Source: Kribbella caucasensis (GTDB taxonomy: Bacteria > Actinomycetota > Actinomycetes > Propionibacteriales > Kribbellaceae). From it: 64,000 nt of DNA. A program made the translations under genes and the position numbers. The notes beneath the pieces are model-generated. The model had not been told where the DNA came from. It made no database searches and saw nothing but the letters and a program-made list of their open reading frames with translations. The stretch spans positions 186,001-250,000 of the forward strand of contig NZ_SNWQ01000002.1 in assembly GCF_004361855.1 (NCBI RefSeq), written 5' to 3'. Of the stretch, positions 8,504 to 16,550 are shown piece by piece (positions within the stretch are counted from its first letter, which is position 1; every line of letters starts with the position of its first letter).

Positions 8504-9334
8504 ATGCGTGAGGACAGCATCGACCGGGTTGCCCCAACGGACCGAGGTGAGCCGACAGACGGGGGTGAGCCGACATACGGGGGTGAGCCGACATACGGGG
8601 GTGAGCCGACCGATCGGGTTGGGGCGATCGGGCGGGAGTTGCAGCGGGTGGCTGGGCGGGTTTGGTTGTATCCGCATGATCCTGACCCGGAGGCGATCGG
8701 CGCTTCGGTGGGGGTGATCGCGGACGAGCGGGGCAGTGTGCTGATCGACGCGGGCAACAGTCCGGCTCATGCGCGCGAGATCCAGCGGGCGATCCGGGAA
8801 GCGAATCTCCCCGCGCCTCGCTGGCTCGTGTACACCCACCACCACTGGGATCACACCTGGGGCGCCAGCGCGTGGGACGACGTCGAGGTGATTGCGCACT
8901 CCACGGCGACTGGGATCCTCTCCCGTGAGGCTGAACGCCCGTGGAGTCATCAGTACCTGCGCGAGCAGGTGATGCTGAACCCCAAGCTCGGACCCAGTTT
9001 CCGCGCCCGCGCGCTCGCCGTGCCGGACTTCGATGAGCTGACCATCGTGCAGCCGCACCGGACCTTCGACGACACCATCAAACTGCCGATCGGTGTCGAA
9101 CTCCGCTTTGTCGGCGGCAATCACGCGCCGGACTCGATCGTTGCCGTCGACCCCGAATCAAGCGTCATGCTCGTCGGCGACTGCTACTACCCGCCGCCCT
9201 TCCACCTGCGGAAGGACACCGACACCACCGACCTGGCCCTGGCCCGCCGGCTGTTGTCCGAGCGCCACGCCTACTACATCGACTCCCACTCGGCCCCGCG
9301 CAGCCGCGAAGGAGTACCGATCGACATGAGGTAG
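8504..9334 (+). CDS. Metallo-beta-lactamase-fold hydrolase
   Basis: A 276-residue MBL-fold protein with the metal-binding motif THHHWDHTWG, then IAHSTATG, GGNHAPDS and MLVGDCYYPP, and a late histidine in DSHSAP. It is related to small-molecule lactonase/thioesterase-type hydrolases, but the substrate is unknown. The ATG at 8504 is divergent from the broken peptidase (19 bp apart), with no strong ribosome-binding site. The first 45 residues contain four GEPT(D/Y)(G/R) repeats before the fold begins at about VAGRVWLYP. The C-terminus is odd: its last codons and stop are duplicated in inverted orientation 58 bp downstream. Confidence 0.82.
   Translation: MREDSIDRVAPTDRGEPTDGGEPTYGGEPTYGGEPTDRVGAIGRELQRVAGRVWLYPHDPDPEAIGASVGVIADERGSVLIDAGNSPAHAREIQRAIREANLPAPRWLVYTHHHWDHTWGASAWDDVEVIAHSTATGILSREAERPWSHQYLREQVMLNPKLGPSFRARALAVPDFDELTIVQPHRTFDDTIKLPIGVELRFVGGNHAPDSIVAVDPESSVMLVGDCYYPPPFHLRKDTDTTDLALARRLLSERHAYYIDSHSAPRSREGVPIDMR
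8546..8617 (+). repeat. 18-bp tandem repeat at the start of the hydrolase gene
   Basis: Four 18-bp units (8546-8563, 8564-8581, 8582-8599, 8600-8617), encoding GEPTDG, GEPTYG, GEPTYG and GEPTDR. Units 2 and 3 are identical. Confidence 0.9.
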
Positions 9335-9413
9335 TGCCCCGATTTCAGCCCGCCGCCGCTTGTCTGAGCGTGACAGCCTCGGCTCGACACGACTACCTCA
9401 TGTCGATCGGTAC
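9314..9413. repeat. 22-bp perfect inverted repeat across the hydrolase stop codon
   Basis: Arms at 9314-9335 and 9392-9413 are exact inverted copies, separated by 56 bp. The left arm consists of the last six sense codons and the TAG stop (9332-9334) of the hydrolase gene. It could act as a terminator stem, but the coding identity suggests an inverted duplication of the gene end. Confidence 0.85.
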
Positions 9414-9417
9414 AGAA

Positions 9418-9516
9418 TCAGCCCGCCGCGATCCCCAGCACTCAGCTCGCCGCGATCCCCAGGAGCTCAGCTCGCGGGGATGCCCAGGAACTCAGCCCGC
9501 CGCGATGCCCAGGGGG
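9418..9516 (-). repeat. Tandem ~25-bp copies of the 3' end of the HIT-like gene
   Basis: Four units start at 9418, 9442, 9467 and 9492, each about 25 bp and beginning TCAGC(C/T)CGC on the plus strand. The last is the genuine end of the minus-strand HIT-like gene (GIAAG-stop); the others repeat that end, stop codon included, beyond the gene. Confidence 0.8.
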
Positions 9517-10124
9517 CGACCGCTTGTGGTGGTGAGGGCGGCGGCGACGGTTTGGGCGTTGGTGCGGAACTCCTCGTCGGGGACTCGGGGGAGGAGGTCG
9601 TCCCAGACGGCGAGCATCGCGCCGCGGAGTTGCATCATGCCGAGCGGACGGGCGAGGAACCAGATGTGGAAGTGGTCGCTGCCGTCGCCCCAGCGGCTGA
9701 AGTGGGTGCGGCCGACACCCTCGATGCTGCGGATCGCATTGGCGATGCGCTGGATCACGGGTCCGAGCGAGGCGGTCAGCTCAGTGGGCAGGTTGTCGAG
9801 CCGGTAGTGCTCGCGCGGCACCAGCAGCGCGACCATCGGCAGCCCGCTCGGTTCGAAGCCTGCCTTGAGCAACCACTGCTCGTCGCCCCAGATCGCGTTG
9901 CCCTCCGGATCGGCACACGTCGGGCAAGGGGCCCCGCCTGGTTCACCCGCCCGGGGTGGTTCCGGGAGCACCGGCTCGGCCAGCGGGACCACGCGGACGT
10001 CGCCGTCGAAGGCAAACAACGGGTTGCCCAGCAGAGGATCAGCGGGCACGCGTTCGCCGTATGGGAGTCTGCGGTGGTATGCCGTCGGCAGTTCAGGTTC
10101 GCTCGGCGGCTCGAGTTCGCTCAT
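9492..10124 (-). CDS. HIT/GalT-like protein of unknown substrate
   Basis: A 210-residue protein with a CPTC pair near residue 68, the strand MVALLVPREHY and a late DHFHIWFLARP segment that resembles the histidine triad of HIT-superfamily nucleotidyl hydrolases/transferases (H-x-H-x-x, incomplete). The CPTC pair could bind zinc, as in some HIT/GalT enzymes. Nucleotide hydrolase or transferase activity is therefore only a suggestion. The start ATG at 10124 lies 56 bp from the divergent cupin gene. The gene terminus is reiterated downstream in about 25-bp tandem copies. Confidence 0.65.
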   Translation of the reverse strand: MSELEPPSEPELPTAYHRRLPYGERVPADPLLGNPLFAFDGDVRVVPLAEPVLPEPPRAGEPGGAPCPTCADPEGNAIWGDEQWLLKAGFEPSGLPMVALLVPREHYRLDNLPTELTASLGPVIQRIANAIRSIEGVGRTHFSRWGDGSDHFHIWFLARPLGMMQLRGAMLAVWDDLLPRVPDEEFRTNAQTVAAALTTTSGRPLGIAAG

Positions 10125-10180
10125 GCCTGAAGATCTTGCCCAGCAGCGGTTCTTGCGCCAAGGGGTTATACGGTTCGGGC

Positions 10181-10618
10181 ATGTCGATTGAGCAGCGGCC
10201 GGAGCTCGCTGAGGCGTTGGAGTTGGCGCGGCATCCGGAAGGTGGATGGTTCCGCGAGACGTGGCGGTCGGACGTGAGTTTCCTCCCCGACGGGTACGAC
10301 GGGGAACGGGCCAGCGCGACGGCGATCTACTTCCTGCTCGCGCCGGGGGAGGAGTCGCGCTGGCACAAAGTGCGGTCGGCCGAGATCTGGTTGTGGCACT
10401 CGGGCGGTCCGCTGACCCTCGAACTCGGTGGCACCGGCAACGATCCGGAGCCGGCGCAGACGATCACGCTCGGCCCGGATGTGAAAGCCGGCCAGCACCC
10501 GCAGGCCGTAGTACCGGCGGGTGCTTGGCAGGCGGCACGTCCGGTCCGGGACGAAGCCGTGCTGGTGTCGTGCATCGTCTCGCCCGGCTTCGGCTTCGCC
10601 GACTTCACACTTCTTTAG
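10181..10618 (+). CDS. Cupin DUF985-family protein
   Basis: A 145-residue protein matching the DUF985 cupin family. It has ELARHPEGGWFRETWRS at the N-terminus, ATAIYFLLAPGEESRWHKVRSAEIW as the first cupin motif, and a C-terminal VSPGFGFADFTLL ending. The family is structurally related to sugar-nucleotide epimerase cupins, but its reaction is uncertain. ATG at 10181 has little recognisable ribosome-binding site; TTATAC lies 14 bp upstream of it, so a leaderless or very short leader is possible. It is convergent with the LLM oxidoreductase, 12 bp away. Confidence 0.85.
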   Translation: MSIEQRPELAEALELARHPEGGWFRETWRSDVSFLPDGYDGERASATAIYFLLAPGEESRWHKVRSAEIWLWHSGGPLTLELGGTGNDPEPAQTITLGPDVKAGQHPQAVVPAGAWQAARPVRDEAVLVSCIVSPGFGFADFTLL

Positions 10619-10630
10619 ATGAGAACTGCC

Positions 10631-11461
10631 TTAGAACAGAACGGTTGCCAAGGCCTCGTAGCCCGGTAGCAGGTCTGGGCCTTCCTTGCCTAGTTGCTGG
10701 ATGACGACCTGGTCGGCGCCGGCTTCGAGGTGTGCCGTCAGGCCTTCGGCGACCTCGACCGCTGTCCCGTGCAGGACGAGCGCGTCGATCAGCCGGTCGC
10801 TGCCGCCGTCCTCGAAGTCCTCGTCGCTGAACCCGAGCCGCTTCAGGTTGTTCGTGTAGTTGCTCAGCTGCAGATAGCCGGCCAGATAGTCGCGCCCGAC
10901 CGTCCGGGCGATCTCCTCGTCGGTCTCCAGCACCACCTTCTGTTCAGGCACCAGCAGCCTGTCCTCGCCCAGCACCTCTCTCGCCTGCTTGGTGTGCTCA
11001 GGGGTCGTCAGGTAGGGGATGGCACCGGCCGTCCGCGCGGCCGCCAGCTTGAGTACGCGCGGGCCGAGCGCGGCCAGGGCCCGCCGGTCGACCGGTACCT
11101 TGCCCTCGTCGAGCGCGTCCAGGTAGTCGACGATCGTCTCGTACGGCGACTTGTACTCGCCCGTGCGCTCGCGGTGACCGATCCCGACCCCGAGGACGAA
11201 CCGGCCCGGGTGCAGCTCCTCCAGCCGGTGGTACGACGCCGCGACCGCGGCCGCGTCCGACTTCCACATGTTCACGATGCTCGTGCCGACCGCGACCGAA
11301 TTCGTCGAGGCGAGCAGCACCTCGGCGTCGCGCAGGTCCTCCGCCGGCGAGCTGCCCAGCCAGAGCGTCCCGTAGCCGGCACTCTCCAGTCCGGCGGCGA
11401 GCTCAGGTCCCCAGTTCAGTGCCGCGTGCCAGACTCCGAACCGTCCCAGTTCGACCGCCAC
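10631..11461 (-). CDS. LLM-class F420-dependent oxidoreductase
   Basis: A 276-residue protein of the luciferase-like TIM-barrel superfamily, probably the TIGR03620-type F420 group. Signs are the N-terminal GRFGVWHAALNWG, GYGTLWLGSSP, the cofactor-side segment GTSIVNMW, SYHRLEELHPGRFVLGVGIGH and GADQVVIQQLG near the end. F420 use is inferred from the family and from the actinobacterial host. The start ATG at 11461 has GAGGAG shortly upstream. It follows the APH-like gene in the same direction with 127 bp between, so an independent promoter is possible. The substrate is unknown. Confidence 0.85.
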   Translation of the reverse strand: MAVELGRFGVWHAALNWGPELAAGLESAGYGTLWLGSSPAEDLRDAEVLLASTNSVAVGTSIVNMWKSDAAAVAASYHRLEELHPGRFVLGVGIGHRERTGEYKSPYETIVDYLDALDEGKVPVDRRALAALGPRVLKLAAARTAGAIPYLTTPEHTKQAREVLGEDRLLVPEQKVVLETDEEIARTVGRDYLAGYLQLSNYTNNLKRLGFSDEDFEDGGSDRLIDALVLHGTAVEVAEGLTAHLEAGADQVVIQQLGKEGPDLLPGYEALATVLF

Positions 11462-11588
11462 GTCGTGCTCCTCTCGTCAATGCTTTCACTGACGGCAACT
11501 CCGGGCGGAGAGCAGCCAAGTCCGGCCAACCTGAGCAAGTCTTCCCGACCATCCGGCCGCACTCAACGATGGTTGCGTGAGCAACTGA

Positions 11589-12329
11589 TCACAGGTGCGT
11601 GGCGATGATCGGGACCCGGCGGCGCAGGTCGGCCAGCCGTCGTTCGGTGCGTTCGGGTTCGCCGGCCTTGGCGAGGTTGAGCATGCCGGGATCACCCGCG
11701 ACCTGCCCGGCCCGGATCACCCGGGCCGACCGTTCCGCCCGGGTCGGCGCCGCCTCGAGGATCTCCAGCGGCGTCACCGATCCGCCGTACGCATCGGCCA
11801 TCAACTGAACCCGCGCGGCCTGGTACGCCGGGTCGAGTGGTATCGCGAGCGGCACCGTGTTCCAGGCGGCGAAGGCGATGTCGTCGAGCGGTACCCCAGG
11901 CCCGGCCATGTCCCAGTCGATCACGCCGCTGAACCCGTGCTCGTCGCCGATCCAGTTGTAGTACCCGAAGTCGTGCATGCAGACGATCTCGTCCGGCCCG
12001 AGCACCCCTTCGCTGGTCCGCCAGACGACGACTCCCTCCGGCCGGTACGACGCGACCACCCGGTGGTACTCCGCGAGCCACTTCATCGCGTCGGCCAGGA
12101 CTTCGTCCGGCACTTGTTCGCCGTACGACTCACCGGGCAGGTAGTCGAGGATCTCCCGGCCGAGTTCGTCGAACCCGAGCACCCGCGGTACGCCGGGCAG
12201 ATCCGCGGCCGCCAAGTGGTTCAGCAGACCGTGCACGGCCGGGGTCCACGGACCGGTCGGCCGGCGGACGGTGTTGCCGACCCGGACCGCGCCGCCGACG
12301 TTGCCGCCGGGCAGCAGGATTTCTTCCAT
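11589..12329 (-). CDS. Aminoglycoside phosphotransferase-family kinase
   Basis: A 246-residue APH/choline-kinase-fold protein. The catalytic loop reads HDFGYYNW, giving the D-x4-N pattern but with HD in place of the usual HGD. It is followed by the metal-binding GVIDWDMAGPG. The N-terminal ATP lobe is short and lacks an obvious lysine motif. Such genes in actinomycetes phosphorylate diverse small molecules and need not confer resistance; the substrate is unknown. A 342-bp non-coding stretch precedes it, shared with the divergent ald gene. Confidence 0.8.
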   Translation of the reverse strand: MEEILLPGGNVGGAVRVGNTVRRPTGPWTPAVHGLLNHLAAADLPGVPRVLGFDELGREILDYLPGESYGEQVPDEVLADAMKWLAEYHRVVASYRPEGVVVWRTSEGVLGPDEIVCMHDFGYYNWIGDEHGFSGVIDWDMAGPGVPLDDIAFAAWNTVPLAIPLDPAYQAARVQLMADAYGGSVTPLEILEAAPTRAERSARVIRAGQVAGDPGMLNLAKAGEPERTERRLADLRRRVPIIATHL

Positions 12330-12671
12330 CGCAGAACCTTTCTGGGCGTTTCCGGAGGGGGTACTTCAGGGGTGCCGACAGTTCCTTGGCGGCTGTGCGC
12401 ACGGGGAGCGGAGGGAAGGAAAAGATTCCGTCAAGAATGCGCCGGGCAAGCCTTCACGGAGCCAACCTCACGGGGCGCCACGACGTCGTACCAACAGTGT
12501 AATCGGACCGTAGAACACCGGTTCCGCGCGTCGGATCCGGACAAGACCATCGGATCAGGTGGTATTGACTCCGCGGACGTACACTCGCAGCGACCTGGCA
12601 ACAAACCCCTCGATCGCCGGGCCGCGGACACAACGATGTGGGCCGCTAGGACGACGGAAGAAGGGCGAGCT
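12330..12671. other. 342-bp divergent intergenic region upstream of ald
   Basis: No convincing gene was seen. It holds a perfect 10-bp palindrome ACGACGTCGT (12480-12489) and GAACACCGGTTC (12513-12524), which has the GAAC-N4-GTTC core of an actinobacterial LexA box but lacks the usual flanking bases. TTGACT occurs at about 12567 without a properly spaced -10. AldR/Lrp-type control of ald would act here, but no site could be assigned. Confidence 0.4.
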
Positions 12672-13787
12672 GTGAAGGTCGGAGTTCCGAAGGAAGTCAA
12701 GAACCACGAATACCGGGTGGCGATCACACCCTCCGGTGTTCACGAGTTCGCCCGCAACGGGCACGAGGTTCTGATCGAGCAGGGCGCGGGGTCGGGCTCG
12801 TTGCTCACCGATGACGAGTTCGTCGCCGCCGGAGCACGGATCGTGCCGACGGCCGACGACGTCTGGGCGGACGCGGAGCTGGTACTGAAGGTGAAGGAGC
12901 CGGTGGAACAGGAGTACCACCGGATGCGCCGGGACCAGGTGCTGTTCACGTATCTCCATCTGGCCGCCAGCAAGGAGTGCACGGACGCGCTGATGACGTC
13001 CGGGATCACCGGGATCGCCTACGAGACGGTGCAGTTGCCGGACGGCTCGCTGCCGTTGCTGGCGCCGATGAGCGAGGTCGCGGGCCGGCTGGCACCGCAG
13101 GCCGGCGCCTACCACCTGATGCGCAGCGGTGGTGGTCGCGGCGTCCTGATGGGCGGTGTCTCCGGTGTGCATCCGGCGCGGGTCGTGATCATCGGCGCGG
13201 GTGTCGCCGGGATGAACGCGGCCGCGATCGCCCTCGGTATGCAGGCCCAGGTGCAACTGTTCGACCGCAACATCGCGCGGCTCCGCGAGGCCGACCGGAT
13301 CTACCAGGGGCACCTGCTGACGATCGCCGCGAACTCGTACGAGATCGAGCGCGCGGTGCTCGAGGCCGACCTGGTGATCGGTGCCGTGCTGGTGCCTGGG
13401 GCGAAGGCCCCGAAGATCGTCACCAACGACATGGTGCGCCGGATGAAGCCGGGCAGCGTGCTCGTCGACATCGCGATCGACCAGGGCGGCTGCTTCGAGG
13501 ACTCGCGGCCGACGACCCACGCGGACCCGGTCTACCAGGTCCACGACTCGCTGTTCTACTGCGTCGCGAACATGCCCGGCGCGGTGCCGAACACGTCGAC
13601 GTACGCGCTCACCAATGTGACCCTGCCGTACGCCATCGAGCTGGCGAACCTCGGGTGGCGGGAGGCGATGAAGCAGGACCACAGCCTCGCGCTCGGGCTG
13701 AACACGTTCGACGGTCACATCACCTACGGCCCGGTCGCGGACGCGCACGACCTGGCCCAGTTGAAGCTCGACGAGGTGCTGGTCTGA
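12672..13787 (+). CDS. ald: Alanine dehydrogenase
   Basis: A 371-residue NAD-dependent enzyme that interconverts L-alanine and pyruvate plus ammonium; this is the standard family length. Signatures are [19 protein letters not shown] at the N-terminus, LFTYLHLAA, the Rossmann segment [24 protein letters not shown] at about 170-195, [21 protein letters not shown] and [19 protein letters not shown] at 12672 is preceded by a GAAGAAGGG ribosome-binding site. The stop overlaps the putative start of xerD by four bases, although the two functions are unrelated. Confidence 0.97.
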   Translation: MKVGVPKEVKNHEYRVAITPSGVHEFARNGHEVLIEQGAGSGSLLTDDEFVAAGARIVPTADDVWADAELVLKVKEPVEQEYHRMRRDQVLFTYLHLAASKECTDALMTSGITGIAYETVQLPDGSLPLLAPMSEVAGRLAPQAGAYHLMRSGGGRGVLMGGVSGVHPARVVIIGAGVAGMNAAAIALGMQAQVQLFDRNIARLREADRIYQGHLLTIAANSYEIERAVLEADLVIGAVLVPGAKAPKIVTNDMVRRMKPGSVLVDIAIDQGGCFEDSRPTTHADPVYQVHDSLFYCVANMPGAVPNTSTYALTNVTLPYAIELANLGWREAMKQDHSLALGLNTFDGHITYGPVADAHDLAQLKLDEVLV

Positions 13788-14752
13788 GCGGCGAGATCAG
13801 CAGGGCGTTCAGCGCGTATCTCGACCATCTGACGGTCGAGCGAGGACTGGCCGCCAACACGCTCGCGTCGTACCGGCGGGACCTGCGCCGGTACGACGAG
13901 TACCTGGCGTCAGCCGGCATCACGGGTCTCGGCCGGGTCTCCGAGGCCGTGATCGGCGACTTCCTGATGCGCCTTCGCGAGGGCGACGCGGACCACCCGC
14001 CACTGACCGCTTCGAGTGCCGGGCGGACCGTGGTCGCCGTCCGGGGGTTCCACAAGTTCTGCCTGCGCGAGGGGCTGACCGTGGTTGACCCGGCGGCCGC
14101 GGTGAAACCCCCGACGCCGCCGCAACGGTTGCCGAAGGCCCTCTCCGTCGACGAGGTGACCCGGATCCTGGCGGCCGCGGCCGGCGTCGAGGGCAACGTT
14201 TCGGCGCCTGGTTCGGAGACTGCATCGGCTGGGCCGGCGGTGCTGGCGACCCGGGACGCCGCGCTGCTGGAGTTCCTCTACGGGACCGGTGCGCGGATCT
14301 CGGAGGCGGTCGGGCTCGACGTGGACGAGGTCGATCTGGAGGCCGGTGCGGTTCTCCTGCGCGGCAAGGGCAGCAAGGAACGGGTGGTCCCGGTCGGGTC
14401 CTACGCCCGCGACGCGCTGTCGGCGTACCAGGTCCGCGGCCGGCCCGAGCTCGTACGCCGGGGTCGCGGGACGCCGGCCTTGTTCCTCAACGCGCGGGGC
14501 GGAAGGTTGTCGCGGCAGAGCGCATGGACTGTCCTTCGCCGGGCGGCCGCGCGGGCTGGGATCGCGAAGGAGATCTCGCCGCACACGTTGCGCCATTCGT
14601 TCGCCACGCACCTGCTGGACGGGGGCGCGGACGTCCGGGTCGTCCAGGAGTTGCTCGGGCACGCCTCGGTGACGACGACCCAGGTCTACACCCTCGTCAC
14701 CGTCGACAAACTCCGCGAGGTCTACGCCACCTCCCACCCCCGCGCCCTCTAG
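13784..14752 (+). CDS. xerD: Tyrosine recombinase XerD
   Basis: A 322-residue site-specific recombinase that with XerC resolves chromosome dimers at dif. The N-terminal SAM-like domain has [22 protein letters not shown]. The catalytic domain has the first Arg in [57 protein letters not shown] (H-x-x-R and the second His) and the Tyr nucleophile in TTTQVYTLV. About 15 extra residues ([16 protein letters not shown]) precede the catalytic box. No ATG, GTG or TTG fits the N-terminus; CTG at 13784, overlapping the ald stop as CTGA, is the best start. Confidence 0.93.
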   Translation: MSGEISRAFSAYLDHLTVERGLAANTLASYRRDLRRYDEYLASAGITGLGRVSEAVIGDFLMRLREGDADHPPLTASSAGRTVVAVRGFHKFCLREGLTVVDPAAAVKPPTPPQRLPKALSVDEVTRILAAAAGVEGNVSAPGSETASAGPAVLATRDAALLEFLYGTGARISEAVGLDVDEVDLEAGAVLLRGKGSKERVVPVGSYARDALSAYQVRGRPELVRRGRGTPALFLNARGGRLSRQSAWTVLRRAAARAGIAKEISPHTLRHSFATHLLDGGADVRVVQELLGHASVTTTQVYTLVTVDKLREVYATSHPRAL

Positions 14753-15065
14753 GGAACGAGGGGTATCTCCACCACTCAGTAAGCACCTGAGTCCGGGGGG
14801 CGGCTGAGCGTGGGTTCGTGCGGCGGCGGGTCGTGTGTGGCGTTTGATGAGTGGTGGGGGTACGTGGCTGGCCCGATGTGCGTTCGGAATGGACGGTGTG
14901 CGATCATTCGGTCACGGTTGGTCACCCGGGCGGGGTGATCGGCCGGGTCCGGAGGTTTGTCGACAAACCCACCCCACCCCGGTGCGGAGTGGCTGGTTGA
15001 GAGTGCTTGAATGCACGCTTACAGTCGCTGGGATCGCCCGTATCGGTTGAAAGGTTTGACGAGTC
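14753..15065. other. 313-bp region upstream of parA
   Basis: No gene was found. It contains a small inverted repeat ACTCAG/CTGAGT (14774-14792) soon after xerD, possibly a weak terminator, and a perfect 16-bp palindrome at 14954-14969. The parA promoter must lie here; no clear -35/-10 pair could be assigned. Confidence 0.5.
14954..14969. promoter_or_regulatory. Perfect 16-bp palindrome upstream of parA
   Basis: GGTTTGTCGACAAACC is its own reverse complement and lies 97 bp before the parA ATG. It does not match the chromosomal parS consensus TGTTTCACGTGAAACA. It could be an operator or a centromere-like site for the ParA/RHH pair. Confidence 0.5.
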
Positions 15066-16139
15066 ATGAACGAGTCGACATTCCCGGGCACCCAGCACCT
15101 GCCGTCGCCGACGGAACCGATGTCGTCGACCCACGAACCGGCGCCCACCAGCACCCCGCCGGCACCGACCACCCCGCCCGCCCCGGTGCCGCCGCGGGCC
15201 GTGACCCCACCCAGCAACTATGCGGAGATGCCCCGGCCGACGGCCAAGCTCACCGCGGAGGACATCGCACCTGTGAACGATCACCACGGTCCGAAGAACC
15301 GGATCGGGCCGACCGGCAGGCCGCTCCCCGATCTGCCCGAGGTGAAGCCACCGACCGGGCGTGGTCCGGCCCAGGTGATCGCGATGTGCAACCAGAAGGG
15401 CGGCGTCGGCAAGACCACCACCACGATCAACCTCGGCGCGGCGATCGCCGAGACCGGGCGCAAGGTGCTGCTGATCGACTTCGATCCGCAGGGCTCCGCG
15501 TCGATCGGGCTGGGAGTGCAGCCGCACGATCTGGACATCTCTGTCTACAACCTGCTGATGCAGCGCGACATCACCCCCGACGAGGTGATCCGGCCGACCA
15601 AGGTGGAGAACCTCGACCTGCTGCCGGCCAACATCGACCTGTCCGCGGCCGAGGTCCAGCTGGTCCAGGAGGTCGCTCGGGAGTACACCCTGCAGCGGGT
15701 GCTGGAGCCGATCATCCCGCTGTACGACGTGATCCTGATCGACTGTGCGCCGTCGCTCGGCCTGCTCACGGTGAACGCGCTGACCGCGTCCAACGGCATC
15801 GTCGTACCGCTGGAGTGCGAGTTCTTCGCGCTCCGCGGCCTGGCGATGCTGACCGACACGATCGGCAAGGTGCAGGACCGGCTGAACCCGAAGCTGGAGA
15901 TCGTCGGCATCCTCGGCACCATGTTCGATGGCCGGACCACGCATGCCCGCGAGGTGCTCGACCGGGTCGTGCAGGCGTTCGACGAGCGCGTCTTCCACAC
16001 CGTCATCCGGCGCACCGTCAAGTTCCCCGAGACCACGGTCGTCGGCGAGCCGATCACGACGTACGCCCCGTCCTCATCTGCGGCTACCCAGTACCGCGAC
16101 CTTGCCAAGGAGGTGCTCGCGCGTTGTCCCGCCGGGTGA
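15066..16139 (+). CDS. parA: ParA/Soj-family ATPase (orphan, condensin-operon type)
   Basis: A 357-residue MinD/ParA-type P-loop ATPase. The deviant Walker A is QKGGVGKTTTTINLGAA near residue 115; further motifs are LLIDFDPQGSAS and Walker B-like VILIDCAPSLGLLTVNAL. Roughly the first 100 residues are a Pro/Thr-rich extension absent from Soj. No ParB follows: the next gene encodes a small RHH-like protein, and then come scpA and scpB. This arrangement (as in streptomycetes and mycobacteria) marks it as the second chromosomal ParA, distinct from the origin-proximal parAB pair. ATG at 15066 is the first codon of the open frame with good coding character. Confidence 0.92.
   Translation: MNESTFPGTQHLPSPTEPMSSTHEPAPTSTPPAPTTPPAPVPPRAVTPPSNYAEMPRPTAKLTAEDIAPVNDHHGPKNRIGPTGRPLPDLPEVKPPTGRGPAQVIAMCNQKGGVGKTTTTINLGAAIAETGRKVLLIDFDPQGSASIGLGVQPHDLDISVYNLLMQRDITPDEVIRPTKVENLDLLPANIDLSAAEVQLVQEVAREYTLQRVLEPIIPLYDVILIDCAPSLGLLTVNALTASNGIVVPLECEFFALRGLAMLTDTIGKVQDRLNPKLEIVGILGTMFDGRTTHAREVLDRVVQAFDERVFHTVIRRTVKFPETTVVGEPITTYAPSSSAATQYRDLAKEVLARCPAG
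16107..16113 (+). promoter_or_regulatory. Shine-Dalgarno sequence setting a TTG start
   Basis: AAGGAGG at 16107-16113 lies inside the end of parA, 10 bp before TTG at 16124. It supports initiation of the following gene at that TTG rather than at later codons. Confidence 0.75.
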
Positions 16140-16543
16140 GCCTGCCAGGTGCCAGCGAACTCTTCGGGGGTGCGGCACCCAAGCAGACCAGACCCGAGAA
16201 GCGCACGACCCCAGACGGATCGGCTTCGGCCGACCGCCCGTCACCGAACGGGCGGTCGCGCACGGCCGTGGTCGATGACCGCAAGTCCAGTGGGCGGATT
16301 CGGCACGACACGAAGATCACTGTGTACGTGACCGAAGAAGAGCTGATCGGTTTGGAAAAGACGAGACTCGCGCTGCGCGAGGAGCACGGCCTGAACGCCG
16401 ACCGCGGGCGGATCGTTCGCGAGGCGATCGACGTGTTGCTGGCCGACTTCGTCGACCACGGGCCGGACTCCCTGCTGGTACAGCGTCTCCGTGCCGCCAA
16501 CGAACCGGCTGTCGCTGCCGGCGAACGGGTCGTCGCGGAATGA
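16124..16543 (+). CDS. ParA-associated protein with a ribbon-helix-helix-like domain
   Basis: A 139-residue basic protein. A disordered N-terminus (SRRVSLPGASELFGG, then a Pro/Arg/Ser-rich stretch) leads to HDTKITVYVTEEELIGLEK, then two helices ending in GRIVREAIDVLLADF. The beta-strand-helix-helix order resembles CopG/RHH DNA-binding domains; this is my reading, not a confirmed family match. The TTG start at 16124 has a perfect Shine-Dalgarno and overlaps parA by 16 bp, so the two are tightly coupled. Small RHH proteins are centromere-binding partners in some plasmid ParA systems, so this may be the DNA-binding partner of the orphan ParA. Confidence 0.75.
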   Translation: MSRRVSLPGASELFGGAAPKQTRPEKRTTPDGSASADRPSPNGRSRTAVVDDRKSSGRIRHDTKITVYVTEEELIGLEKTRLALREEHGLNADRGRIVREAIDVLLADFVDHGPDSLLVQRLRAANEPAVAAGERVVAE

Positions 16544-16550
16544 CCGGCGA

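Noticed and set aside
9418..9516. Possible CRISPR array
   Set aside because: The units are contiguous with no spacers, derive from a gene end, and no cas genes are present.
13784..14752. Phage or island integrase
   Set aside because: The sequence and its place beside parA/scpAB match housekeeping XerD; no phage genes or att duplications surround it.
15066..16139. Main chromosomal parAB partition locus
   Set aside because: There is no parB, no canonical parS and no origin-proximal genes such as gidB or rnpA nearby.
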